Assembly (NCBI RefSeq): GCF_905147045.1
Contig: NC_065891.1
Location: forward strand, 13,153,001-13,217,000
Direction: 5' to 3'
DNA length: 64,000 bases
From: Nymphalis io
Taxonomy: Eukaryota; Arthropoda; Insecta; Lepidoptera; Nymphalidae
The translations under genes and the position numbers were made by a program. Shown in pieces: positions 46,850 through 57,359 of the stretch. The notes below the pieces were generated by a model that was given only the letters and a program-made list of their open reading frames with translations, was not told the DNA's origin and searched no databases. Numbering within the stretch: position 1 is the stretch's first letter; each line of letters begins with the position of its first letter.

Positions 46850-47215
46850 GTTTTTTTTTTTTTTTTATATATTCGCCGGGAGGGCAAATGACTCTACTCC
46901 ACCTGATGGTAAGTGGTAGTAGAGTCCAAACGCGACGACGGCCAGTACAGACGGGAAAAACGTTCTGCACTAGCCGCCATCGCCCTGCCGGCCCGCAAGA
47001 TGCCTCTTCACGCCTCGTTTGAAGGAACCCGGGTTGTAAGAGGAGGGGAACACGTGAGCTGGTAAGGAATTCCATTTTTTGGAAGTGCGACAAAGAAAGG
47101 AGTTGCCAAATTTCTTATTTTGGTACAACGTTGGTGACTTCAAATCCAGACTAAGCAGGTTTCTTCTAGGCAAGTGTGCTACATCCTAGACCGTGTCTAT
47201 GTTTAACACTAGGTA
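46850..47215 (-). mobile_element. family C LINE 3' end: RT C-terminus and 3' UTR
   Basis: The minus-strand frame from about 47190 to 46972 reads ...HLPRRNLLSLDLKSP... then NSFLCRTSKKWNSLPAHVFP and SSYNPGSFKRGVKRHLAGRQ and a stop. This is the typical C-terminal end of jockey-type LINE reverse transcriptases (F..RT..WNSLP..VFP..Y....FK). The UTR that follows has a stem of 9 bp plus 4 bp (46890-46902 with 46913-46926) and then a T/A-run. The copy is 5' truncated: the palm-domain catalytic motifs and the endonuclease are absent. It keeps an open C-terminal frame, so it is younger than the LINE at 643. Confidence 0.82.
46890..46926 (-). other. 3'-terminal hairpin of LINE C
   Basis: 'gactctact' (46890-46898) pairs with 'agtagagtc' (46918-46926), and 'ccac' with 'gtgg' next to it, with one bulged base. 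The loop region 'ccacctgatggtaagtgg' is also the 3' core of family B. Identical at 63856-63892. It is a plausible recognition element for the reverse transcriptase. Confidence 0.75.
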
Positions 47216-47291
47216 AGTAGAGTAAAAAAATAAAAAGAAACTTCTCAATGGCTACACGAAATTTTATCCTTATAACATTATTATTATTATT

Positions 47292-47591
47292 CTTTTTTTT
47301 TTTTTTATAGAATAGGAAGGCGGACGAGCATATGGGCCACCTGATGGTAAGTGGTCACCAACGCTCTTAGACATTGGCATTGTAAGAAATGTCAACCATC
47401 GCTTACATATCCAATGCGCCACCAACCTTGGGAACTAAGATTTTATGTCCCTTGTGCCTGTAATTACACTGGCTCACTCACCCTTCAAACCGGAACACAA
47501 CAATATCAAGTATTGCTGTTTTGCGGTAGAATATCTGATGAGTGGGTGGTACCTACCCAGACGAGCTTGCACAAAGCCCTACCACCAGTAA
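47292..47591 (-). mobile_element. family B element, full length, young subfamily
   Basis: It begins with a T-run and 'tatagaataggaaggcggac' and ends 'gccctaccaccagta'. Its sequence equals the 13857 copy in reverse over about 283 bp. The last 15 bp, 'agccctaccaccagt', are repeated at 47595-47609, a short tandem duplication at the 5' end. Confidence 0.92.
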
Positions 47592-47609
47592 AAAAGCCCT
47601 ACCACCAGT

Positions 47610-47882
47610 TATTATATACTATCTTAAATATTATAACAAAAATTATCACGAAATTCGAAATTTAAATAGAATGTTATTAGAAACTGTAGAGTTATTATTC
47701 ATATTTATTGTTTATTTCATATAATATTGCTATTTTAGTTTATCAATTATACAAAAAAAATCATTCTAATATATTATATATATGATATATTATTTAAAGG
47801 TTAAAGCTATACTGATTTGCTTAATCAACAGCAAAGTGTTCGCAAAATTTATAATAAACGTATGTATTAAAATCAAAATTAT
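47610..47882. other. AT-rich spacer
   Basis: Low complexity; no feature was recognised. Confidence 0.5.
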
Positions 47883-47906
47883 TAAGATGTTTTCTGTAAA
47901 AAAAAA

Positions 47907-48222
47907 GCCGAGATGGCCCAGTGGTAAGAACGCGTGAATCTTAACCGATGATCGTGGGTTCAAACCCGGGCAAGCACCACTGAATTTTCATGTGCTTAAT
48001 TTGTGATTATAATTCATCTCGTGCTTTACGGTGAAAGAAAACATCGTGAGGAAACCTGCATGTGTCTAATTTCACTGAAATTCTGCCACATGTGTATTCC
48101 ACCAACCCGCATTGGAGCAGCGTGGTGGAATAAGCTCCAAACCTTCTCCTCAAAATGAGGAGAGGAGGCCTTTAGCCCAGCAGTGGGACATTCACAGGCT
48201 GTTTCGGTTCGGTTCGGTTCGG
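47907..48222 (+). mobile_element. family A SINE, intact reference copy
   Basis: It has the clean head 'gccgagatggcccagtgg', B-box 'gggttcaaacccggg', full body and '...cattcacaggctgttt', then four 'cggtt' units. A perfect 12-bp duplication 'taagatgttttc' at 47883-47894 and 48223-48234 bounds it. It is probably the youngest A copy here. Confidence 0.94.
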
Positions 48223-48391
48223 TAAGATGTTTTCAAAAAATCTATTTTAAATTGATAAAAACTTTCATTTGATATTTAATAGTTTAAACTTTTAGTCTAA
48301 AAATATAGAAAGTGTAGGATACACCAAACTTGGACTTATCTTCACGTATCTAGGCGATTATAGAACTCACTAGAATTATTATAACAATAAT

Positions 48392-48500
48392 AAGCATTTA
48401 TTTCGACCAACACAGATCATTTACAAACACATAAAATATTCAACAAATGTATATGTAATAAAATAAAATAATAATTATATTACATGTCAAAAATAATAAT
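48392..48500 (-). repeat. possible 3' UTR-like block
   Basis: 'gcatttatttcgaccaacac' and the AT-rich DNA after it resemble the 9355 region. The complement has AATAAA. The match is weak. Confidence 0.25.
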
Positions 48501-48586
48501 TGAATTTAGTTTTATGGATACTCGATGAAATTGAGTTTATTTTATAAGTTAAATGAATTAAATCGAATTAACTAAAACTAAATTAA

Positions 48587-48660
48587 GCATCTACCAATCG
48601 GCATTAGAGCAGCGTGGTGGAATAAGCTTCAAAACCTTCTCAAAAAAAGGGGGAGGAGGA
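48587..48660 (+). mobile_element. family A SINE, 3' fragment
   Basis: 'ctaccaatcggcattagagc', 'agcgtggtggaataagcttc' and 'aaaccttctcaaaaaaaggg' match the A body. Both ends are lost. Confidence 0.7.
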
Positions 48661-48664
48661 TATA

Positions 48665-49555
48665 AGATAAGATAAATTAAGTATTAAATTAAATATTAAA
48701 AGTATTAAAATAACTTTATATCAAATGAGATCAAATGAATTAACTTGTAATAAGACGTATAAAAATTATCATATAAGTAGTAACTTTTTCTTTTAGTATT
48801 ATTATATATTTATGTAACTGAAAATATATATTATATTTTGTACGCATTTACATTATGTGAATATTTTTTTTTACTTTGGAAGATAAAAACTTAGGATTTT
48901 TGCTTAAATTTCCTGTTAGGCTTTGAGTTTAATTAAGTAATTCATATTTCGATCAAAAATGTAGGTTCAGTATTTTCAGTAATAAATGGTTCCTTAGCTT
49001 GGAATTTTGTTACATTATAAAACTGCAAATTAAGGTAACAAATAAATAAATATTAATTATTTGTCATGCAACATGGTGATTCAATTGTTTTTTTTGTTGT
49101 AAAGCTTACATTAAAAAATCGTGTTAAATAATAAGGAATGTATTATCATATATCACGTATCAGTGATTAGGCAACCACAAGAAAAATTTCTTCTAAAACC
49201 TAATGACTGTGACGTCATGGGATGTTAGTTTCATAAGGAAATGTTTGATGGAATGTAAATGATGTTTGTCGATACAAAATAATAAATACTTAATGCCAAA
49301 AATATCTATAAAAGTTTTATGCGAAACATCAAACGACAACATTGAGTGCACTTAAAATGATTGCTTGTATGAAATACAAGATAAAACGCAACGTAAAAAC
49401 GCAATTACTGACAAAGTAAAGTCAAAGTATTGGCTCATAAATGTTCTACTGTTCGTCAAATCTTTTCTCATAAGGAAATAATTTAGCTATGCATCATATG
49501 GTAAATTATTCTAATGTTTTAAAACACCGCAGTGTATGAAATTAGTTATAAATAA
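48665..49555. other. AT-rich stretch without recognised feature
   Basis: No repeat or coding signal was recognised. Confidence 0.5.
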
Positions 49556-49559
49556 CAAT

Positions 49560-49612
49560 TAGGCTCGTGAAAATTCAGAGACCGTTGCTCGGACCACGTG
49601 ATATCCACGTGT
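49560..49612 (-). mobile_element. family A SINE, head remnant carrying two E-boxes
   Basis: 'ctcgtgaaaattcagagacc', 'gttgctcggacca' and 'cacgtgttct' follow the reversed A head with the B-box region lost. CACGTG occurs at 49595-49600 and 49606-49611. A further A-like scrap, 'gacatgaaaattcagtggtg', is at 49815. Confidence 0.45.
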
Positions 49613-49812
49613 TCTGTCAAATTAAATATTTTAGATATTATTAGTGAGAGGAACATATCAATCAGAATAGTAATTTCAGTTTAAATTCAACATAAATGAA
49701 TAAATAAAATTTTTCCTCATTAAAATGTCAATGTGTGAGAGTATGCAAGTGTATAGTTGGCGCAAAAGCTGTTAAAGCTTCACCGCCAATCACACACCAT
49801 ACACACACAATA

Positions 49813-49870
49813 AGGACATGAAAATTCAGTGGTGTTTCTTCAAGTTTGATTAAGCAATCTTCGTTTAAAG
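49813..49870 (-). mobile_element. family A SINE scrap
   Basis: 'acatgaaaattcagtggtgt', 'ttcttcaagtttgatta' and 'agcaatcttcgtt' resemble the reversed A head with heavy change. Confidence 0.45.
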
Positions 49871-49874
49871 TTTT

Positions 49875-51660
49875 ACAACCACAGCTCCAATGGCGCCTGG
49901 CGTCAGGTCTTTGGTTAACTTTTAAAACTAGTCTACATTTTTACTTTTATTGCAATACGCATTATCAGAGTATTATCATTAAACTTAAAATATTTATTGT
50001 CCACGGGGGCGAAGTCGCGTCCTAAATTCATCTAGAATATAAATTAAATTTAAAGCAGTGTTTCAACTCTTCGAGAGATGTTTTTCATTAGCCAAATGCA
50101 AGCTGTGTTGGCAACAGCTTCATTTATTTATCTTCCATTTGTTACCATTTATTGTAAAATAAATAAAGTTTATCTTGAACTTTGAAGTTACATTCAAAGA
50201 GCATCAAAGTTTTGCGTCATTTAAAATTCGAAGGGACGCTTCGTGTTCATGAATACATTGACGAGTACAATTCAAAGCAAATTGTAATTTATACATTTAA
50301 TAATAAGACGCTACGAATAAATGCTTTGTATTTACAGTAAATGAAATACAATAGTTATCTATTGTAGGTACTCATAATTATAAAGAACATAGTTATTAAA
50401 GAAATTGAAAAAATAACACGATGATATAGATGGTAAAAGAACTTGTTCCAATCACAGGAGTAAGGATGAGTAATCAAAAAATGGCGTTTAATGTTGCATG
50501 TGTATATGACATTATATATTTGCTTATCATAAAATAATATGAGTAGTAAATTGTATATTGTAAAGTTTAATAAAAACAGAGACAGATTAAAGAGAAAATC
50601 GACTAACCGACTAAAACACTAGATAGAACAAAGTCAACAATTAAATAAGAGAAAGCGTCTGTTTTATCAAGAGATTTTCCTAATGTTACATGTACGTAGC
50701 TCTACGCTTACTGCTTACCCATTCTGGAGGTTTGTAAAATGCTATACATAACACAAGTAATTTAAATAACCCATGAAGGATGGTGAGTTCCAGTCACCTA
50801 ATAAATATTGATTTAGTACATAAGCTTACCACTTTGTAATTCATGTATCAGCTTATGTTTATGTTTGTGTTTAAATAATAATAATAAACTTAAAAATATA
50901 TTCCCTGAAATATTTCTCAAAATATGTACTGACAAAAAAGACCAATAGAAGTTTGATTAATTCGTTTGTATTAATAGAAATAGTGTATTAATTATTTTGT
51001 TGATAAATTGGTTTTCTCTGAACTGTATCAATAGTATTTAATTATGTGTACTATCGGTTACCCAATTTTTTATGCAAACCATTAATTAATTCATTTATTC
51101 ATTAAGAATTATAATATACTTAATTGAAAGCACCGAGAAAAAATTACTGTTTTTATACAAGTTTCTCGCCTTTAAACCTAAATTCGTAGTTAAGTCGAAA
51201 GAGAATGGCAACGTTAGGGAAAAAGAAACTAATTATATATCTTCACAAATAAAATAGAAAAAAGATTCTTCTGATACGTAGATCTTTTTTTGTCGAATGT
51301 TTTATTGAATTCGCAAATGTTTTTATTTGAATACCGACGTTCCACTTGGCTAGTCAACCAGATACAGGGCCCGCGACAGATGCCTGATTACGTGTCTTAT
51401 TCCGCACCACAGATTATAAATATAGGGATCGAATGGAATTGAAAAAATAATAGAGATTTTTGTGTGCGAAAGAACACCTCTATGCAAATGAGACTTATTA
51501 TGTTAGCGACGTACTATGGAATTGGTGTTTGTTTTAATTTGTATTTTTTTTAGGTCAAAGACTCATACATTTATTATTCGTAGCTGTAGCCAGAGATTAA
51601 ACATTACTGATACAGCTCGCGATATGAATTGTTTCTGTTTTAAACGACATCAAAAAAGGA
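49875..51660. other. AT-rich stretch, one possible LINE tail
   Basis: 'attgtaaaataaataaagtt' followed by 'tatcttgaactttgaag' (50150-50190) could be a LINE or gene 3' end on the plus strand, with AATAAA. The rest shows nothing. Confidence 0.35.
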
Positions 51661-51685
51661 ACAGGTTCTCAACTTAATTTTTTTT

Positions 51686-52015
51686 ATGTTATTAATTGAT
51701 TTGGATTTTTTTTTTATTTATAATATGCAAATAGGTTTCATTGGTTTTATTCATAAAAAATTCAATTCTTATAATAGGGCCAATGAGGAATTAAGGGAAC
51801 TCCTAAAATATTATAGGCATACAAACAGCGGTTTTGATAATTTCATAAACAAGTCAAGCATTCAGGAAGTACAATCTGGTGAAGTGGAACTGATGAAAAG
51901 ATGGCTTCTGAAACTTTTCAATGATAAGTATTTCACTTGTGCCGCCAATTTTTTTTTGTCAGTGAATTTTTTTTTATTTATTAAGAATTTTTTTTTGGTT
52001 TTTATTCTTATATAA
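51686..52015 (+). CDS. unrecognised 109-codon open frame
   Basis: The middle (about residues 30-85; NRANEELRELLKYYRHTN and EVQSGEVELMKRWLLKLF) has balanced, amphipathic, charged composition unlike the AT-biased frames nearby. The two ends are F/I/L-rich and encoded by T-runs. It may be a decayed exon or retrogene fragment in which only the middle was once coding. I recognise no family. The absence of a clear start context argues against a gene. Confidence 0.2.
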   Translation: MLLIDLDFFFIYNMQIGFIGFIHKKFNSYNRANEELRELLKYYRHTNSGFDNFINKSSIQEVQSGEVELMKRWLLKLFNDKYFTCAANFFLSVNFFLFIKNFFLVFILI

Positions 52016-52019
52016 TAAT

Positions 52020-52550
52020 AAATAAAACTATAATATAACGAGTTCGGTACTTTTGATAAATTACTGTTTTTTGGAACGATATATATTTTTATTTGTACTA
52101 CTTTATATATAATATGTATATGTAAAATATATTTAGTCTATCTTTATTACGTAAGCAACTTTTCATAACTCAATACTAAATTAATTTATCTGCTCTTTCT
52201 ATTTACTATCATGATATATAATGGAGATGTTCTTAAGCTTATATACTAGTTATTCATTGTAGAGTTTAGTTTAGTTCCCGCTTATTTCGTTTAATTTATG
52301 AATATGGCATTGTAATGTCAAATTTGTTCGCAATAACCGAACTATTAAACAGCGTTTGTCAAGAATTAAATGGAAAATTTATTGTAAGGATTTGCACCGA
52401 TTTCTATTCGTACACTTTCGTCTCCATCAGAAGCATACGAACACACCTGCCGTGATGTATCCTTGCGGTGTGTCGGTTTTAAAGCTTAGTGTATATGGAA
52501 TTTAAAATCATATAAATATTAAAAATTACATTTTTTTTAATGTTTATGAT
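52020..52550. other. AT-rich stretch without recognised feature
   Basis: No repeat or coding signal was recognised. Confidence 0.5.
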
Positions 52551-52555
52551 GAATT

Positions 52556-52740
52556 GGTAGAATACACATGTGGCATAATTAGCAAACCACATGCAGGTTT
52601 CCTTACGATGTTTTACTTCACCGTCAAGCACGAGATGAATTAAAAACACATATAGGAACAGCGTGGTCGAATAAGCTCTAAAGCTTCTCCTCAAAAGGGA
52701 GAGGAGGCCTTAGCCCAGCAGTGGTATATTAACCGGTTGT
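52556..52740. mobile_element. family A SINE with inverted halves
   Basis: 52556-52650 is reverse ('ttggtagaatacacatgtgg' to 'gtcaagcacgagatgaatta'). 52651-52740 is forward ('aacagcgtggtcgaataagc' to 'cagcagtggtatattaac' and a 'gttactgtata' tail). The head is missing. The two halves are complementary parts of one copy, as in 5' inversion during target-primed reverse transcription. Confidence 0.8.
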
Positions 52741-52744
52741 TACT

Positions 52745-53320
52745 GTATACAGTATGATGAATTTGTTTTTTTAATGAATAATTTTCGATGTCAATTTCCA
52801 CTGTAGCCTATATCGGTCAGGGGGATAATATTTTCGGGTATTTTGGTTTCTCCTTTAATGAAATAATTTCTTGAATTGCAATGAGATAAGTCGTTAATTT
52901 TTTATAGTTTTTACTTGTGATATAATTTGTAAGTGAATCTGTGTACTTGATATTATTATGTGTTTTTAAAATAATGGCTTTAAGGACTTTAAAAAATAAA
53001 ACTATTTTCTTTCTAAAGCGTATAGCGTCCGCCTAAGTAGAAGATAAAAATAACAAACAAGAATCGATGGCAGTCTCCGTTCCATTACAACGAGCAAGAA
53101 TCTTGCATCAACCTTGATGTATTTTAATGGAGCTAATGTTAAGTGGAAGAAGTACTATCTTAAAAATAAAATTACTTACGTTGTATTTTTTTTATATCCG
53201 AGTCATTGGCGTGCTATTTCAAACTAAAATTCTAATTTTAATAAAATAGCTGGTTTATATATAATAAATAATATATATATATAGTAGGGAGATAAAATTA
53301 TAGTTCCTATAATTGATTTT
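52745..53320. other. AT-rich stretch without recognised feature
   Basis: It holds an AT-dinucleotide run near 53258-53283. Nothing else was recognised. Confidence 0.5.
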
Positions 53321-53321
53321 C

Positions 53322-53621
53322 TTTATAGAATAGGAAGGCAGACGAGCATATGGGGCCACCTGATGGTAAGTGGTCACCATCGCCCATAGACATTAAAAAC
53401 ATCATTGGCATTGTAAGAAATGTTAACCATCGCTTACATCACCAATGCACCACCAACCTCGGGAACTAAGATGTTATGTCCCTTGTGCCTGTAATTACAC
53501 TTGCTCACAAACCCTTAAAACCGGAACACAACAATACCAAGTTCTGCTGTTTTGCTGTAGAATATCTGATGAGTGGGTGGTACCTACCCAGACGAGCTTG
53601 CACAAAGCGCTACCACCAGTA
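53322..53621 (-). mobile_element. family B element, full length
   Basis: It reads from 'tatagaataggaaggcagac' to 'gctaccaccagta'. An extra 'attaaaaacatc' is inserted within 'gacattggcattg', apparently with a small duplication. It is otherwise close to consensus. Confidence 0.88.
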
Positions 53622-53624
53622 TGC

Positions 53625-53890
53625 AGTATGATGACGTAGTAAATGGTAAATCAAACATCAGTTGGTCCGTTTTCTGTTTGTGTGTCTTTCTATGTAACTT
53701 AAGACGTAAACCTTCTCTAGTTATAAAAGAATAAAGCACATAAAGGAACAAATGATGTAAAATAACTTGGTGTAAATATAAAAACAATAGATCACAAAAC
53801 ATAGTAGGTAACAAAACGTAGTAGGTATATAAAAACATTTTCTTAACAAACGTATGAATTGTCGCCGTATATTTTACCCTTAGAGAGGAG
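53625..53890. other. AT-rich spacer
   Basis: No feature was recognised. Confidence 0.5.
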
Positions 53891-53892
53891 CG

Positions 53893-54645
53893 TATTTCAA
53901 GTACACTTAGCGGTGTTTATTCTGTGTATCTGTTAAGTGTTAGCGACCTTCGTAAACTGTTTTTAACATGTTCATAACAAAAATGAATATACTTTTTTAA
54001 TGTGATGAGATTTTTGAACTGAAACTTCTCTTCTTTAGTTCAAAGATTCTCTGCATGTTTGAAGTGAAACGTTGGACTAAATTTGAGTGAACATTTTAGA
54101 TTTTTGCAGCAAAACTTGAGTGCAACGTTTCTAAGAAATGTATTGAATAAATCAATACAAGTGAATGTTTTTTTTTAAGTGCAACGTTTCTAAACAAAAA
54201 AATAACTTCTGTTTCATGTCATGAAATGCCTATATATACATCCTTGTATGGAATTCTAAAAAGCATGGTCGGAAGTTGTAAATTTAGTACGTCATTAAAT
54301 AATATAATTAGATTAAAATAAATAATATAGCGAATATTTACGTATCATAGGTGTATAAAAAAGCATGAGGTAATATACCAGAAGGGTACTTAAGAAATTT
54401 ATATTTATAAAACAACCGCTGCCCATTATTTTATTTAACCTATTTATTTACCTAACCAACATTTCGTAATAGGTTCAACAAAGGATTTTATAATTTTCAG
54501 TCCTGGTAAAACCTTGCAATCATATCGCGCGTTTTTTTTAAGTTAAATATGAATCTTGAGCGCGTGTATTCTGCCCTTAAACTGCAGAATATTTCAAGTG
54601 CACTCGACGCTATTTACACCGTACATTTGTTAAGTGTTAGTAGCC
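53893..54645 (+). repeat. pair of diverged direct repeats (family J)
   Basis: 53893-53948 and 54590-54645 share 'tatttcaagt', 'cact', 'tattta'-like and 'tgttaagtgttag' blocks in the same order. About 640 bp of AT-rich DNA lies between them, including a second small pair 'agtgcaacgtttctaa' (54119-54134, 54178-54193). Confidence 0.45.
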
Positions 54646-55575
54646 GTCCGCGTGCGCTTTGTATTACTTTGTATGCCGTCTCTCATTCGATTTCAGAAAG
54701 ATCTTTGAGCCAATTATACAACATGAGCTTTATTAAATCTTTGATATGAATATAAATAATATTATCTTTATTTAGGCTTGATACGATTATAATTATGTGA
54801 TTAGTTCATTTAATATTGAAAAAATGACATTTGTACTAAGTAGCTTGGTAGGTTGTTCAGATCTGAGCGAGCATCAATGGATGTTTCCTTTGCTAGATTT
54901 GTATTTTTTTATTAACCTCGTGAAGATAGTGATGAGCGTGAAGGAAACTTTTCTAAGAATCTGCATGTCTCGGAAAAAATACTGTCACATTTATATTTAC
55001 TTATATGTAAACCAGCAGTAGCAGCTACTACTGTTTCGGGCGTATGTACGATATACTGTTGAAAAAATAAAGTACGCAAAAATACAATATTTTAGTTTAT
55101 TAGTCACGCCTTTTTCAACACCAAATATAATAAAAAATAAATCAATTTTTTTAAAGAATAATTCATTTTTATTGTCTGCCAATTCGACATTTACGGAACG
55201 GATATTTTCAAATACAAATTCGAAATAGCGAGAAAAGTTCTTGCTATTTAATATAAAATGAACTATTAATGTATAATAATTTAAATTATTATTTGATCGA
55301 GCATATGGTACTTTTATGGTTGACAAAAAAAATTACAAGATGGAAGAGGAGCAAGAAGATATAGTTTTCAGAAATTTAAATACCTTAGTAGTATATTTTT
55401 GTCTTTTATTGAGTTTTCTCATAAAATACTATATTTTTTGGAGTGTTCTATATTGTATATAGCTTCTTCTGGAAAATATTATAACAAAACAACGTTGCAA
55501 CCCTCTTAGGTTTGGGTAGCAGTGCTTATTGTAATTAGTTTCAGATCTCACTTGTGATATGTTAAAACCCAACAT
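54646..55575. other. AT-rich stretch without recognised feature
   Basis: Frames of 66-109 codons here have AT-driven composition and no motif. Confidence 0.5.
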
Positions 55576-55578
55576 AAC

Positions 55579-55879
55579 CGTAACAGCCTGTGAATGTCCC
55601 ACTGCTGGGCTAAAGGCCTCCTCTCCTCTTTTTGAGGAGAAGGTTTAGAGCTTATTCCACCACGCTGCTCTAATGCGGGTTGGTAGAATACACATGTGAC
55701 ATAATTTCAATGAAATTAGACACATGCAGGTTTCCTCACGATGTTTTCCTTCACCGTCAAGTACAAGATTAATTATAATCACAAATTAAGCACATGAAAA
55801 TTCAGTGGTGCTTACCCGGGTTTGAACCCACGATCATCGGTTAAGATTCACGCGTTCTAACCACTAGGCCATCTCGGCT
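55579..55879 (-). mobile_element. family A SINE, full length
   Basis: It reads from 'ccgtaacagcctgtgaatgt' to 'aggccatctcggctta'. The B-box complement 'gggtttgaaccca' is intact. I saw no clear target duplication. Confidence 0.9.
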
Positions 55880-55884
55880 TACGC

Positions 55885-56855
55885 TATTTTGTTGCGTATA
55901 TCCATTAAATTTTATAATTATCACAGTAAATGTCGCATATCACTGTCCGACATTTCACGATCATGTTCTGCGGTTTCGAATTTATTCTTAAAGAATTTCG
56001 TTACTGCTTAGCCGCCAAAATCCAAGTTACTAATAGATTTTTTACCAACGTAATAGTATGAATATTTTATATAATAATGAGGAAATAATATACAAAAAAT
56101 ATTAGGTCTAAAGCATTTCATTACTATAATCTGCATGTTGGTATTAATGTAATAATTCAACAAAATAACGGCTATAATAAACGCAAGTAAAATTTCATAA
56201 CTATTTATTAAATTATATTATAATAAAATTACCTTAATACAAGTTTAGATATATTTATCTAATCGAACACTATTTTAATATTTTTTAAACATACAACATA
56301 ACGATCTCATATATACTTAAACGTTGTTTCGTGTCCATATCTATTTCTCGAAAATAAATATAGAGTAATAGCTGATAAGCTATATTATATATAATTTATA
56401 TATTATAAGCATAATCATAAATAAATACACACGTTACGGGATATTTTTAGGTTATTGTAACATTCATCGTATTACTATGTACGCCTATTCGATTAAAATT
56501 TTTCTGCTAATTGTTTTGTAATTTTCTCTGTAAGTGATTTAAATGTAAATCTTTTGAGAAAATAAATGTCTTTAATCGTATATATCAACGTTATCTTTGA
56601 TTTTACTTTATAAATACTTAACAGGGCAAAAGTATTGATTATTCTTAACAATTTCAAAAGTTTTGATACATTGATGTTTTGTCAGTCTCGAGAGAGCCTA
56701 TCAGTTATCCAATATGTATTTATAAAAAACTAAAAGGATTCTGTTTGTACGTGAGATATTTATGCACGCAACAATGTGTTTGATTATATAAAAAACACAG
56801 GAAAGTTTTACTTTTCGTAAACAATAACTTCAGTAATTTGTTCATTTAATGATTG
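55885..56855. other. AT-rich stretch without recognised feature
   Basis: No repeat or coding signal was recognised. Confidence 0.5.
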
Positions 56856-56859
56856 TATG

Positions 56860-56940
56860 AATAAATATGTAAAGTGATGTTTCAAAAGTGCCTGTAAAAA
56901 GCCTAATTTAATAAAGTATATTTAGATTTAGATTATAACG
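56860..56940 (+). mobile_element. family F LINE 3' tail with tandem end
   Basis: 'gtttcaaaagtgcctgtaaa', 'aagcctaatttaataaagta' and 'tatttagatttagatta' show the F 3' end in forward orientation, with AATAAA and a 'tttaga' tail. Confidence 0.65.
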
Positions 56941-57074
56941 AGTTTTATGGTCAAATAAATTTGCAAAAATTTGTTAATCAAGAAAAAAAAACAATTACAA
57001 CGAATACTAAAAGAAATGAAGTTTAAAGATTAAAAATAAACTGACTTACTTTTAAACGTTTCTTAGCTGCTGTT

Positions 57075-57180
57075 TAGTTAAACATTGATTTCTCTCTTTC
57101 TGACACTTTTGATTTGTCATTGGAAAAAAAAGACAGAACATTGTTTAATTAATCACCCGGTAACTAACTGTTCTATATAA
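57075..57180 (+). repeat. diverged repeat (family K), copy 2
   Basis: 'tgatttctctctttctgaca', 'atttgtcattgg', 'aagacagaacattgtttaat' and 'atcacccggtaac' correspond to 45975-46070. Confidence 0.45.
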
Positions 57181-57359
57181 GGCTGTCATTAAACAGAAAT
57201 CTGTTGTATTTATTCGATTGAAATTCTGGTCAGACGGTTCAAATCATTTCACTTGACTGATTTAAATCGATGCATATGTTTAAGTTTTTCTGAAACATAG
57301 ATTTCTGTAATTACCTTAACTTGTTTATAAAAAAATTTCATTTTTTTAATGTTATAGGT

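Noticed and set aside
47351..47665. Identical 80-residue frames here and at 13835-14095 suggesting a duplicated gene
   Set aside because: Both are the antisense of family B copies that are identical in DNA. Older B copies do not keep the frame, so identity reflects recent transposition, not coding selection.
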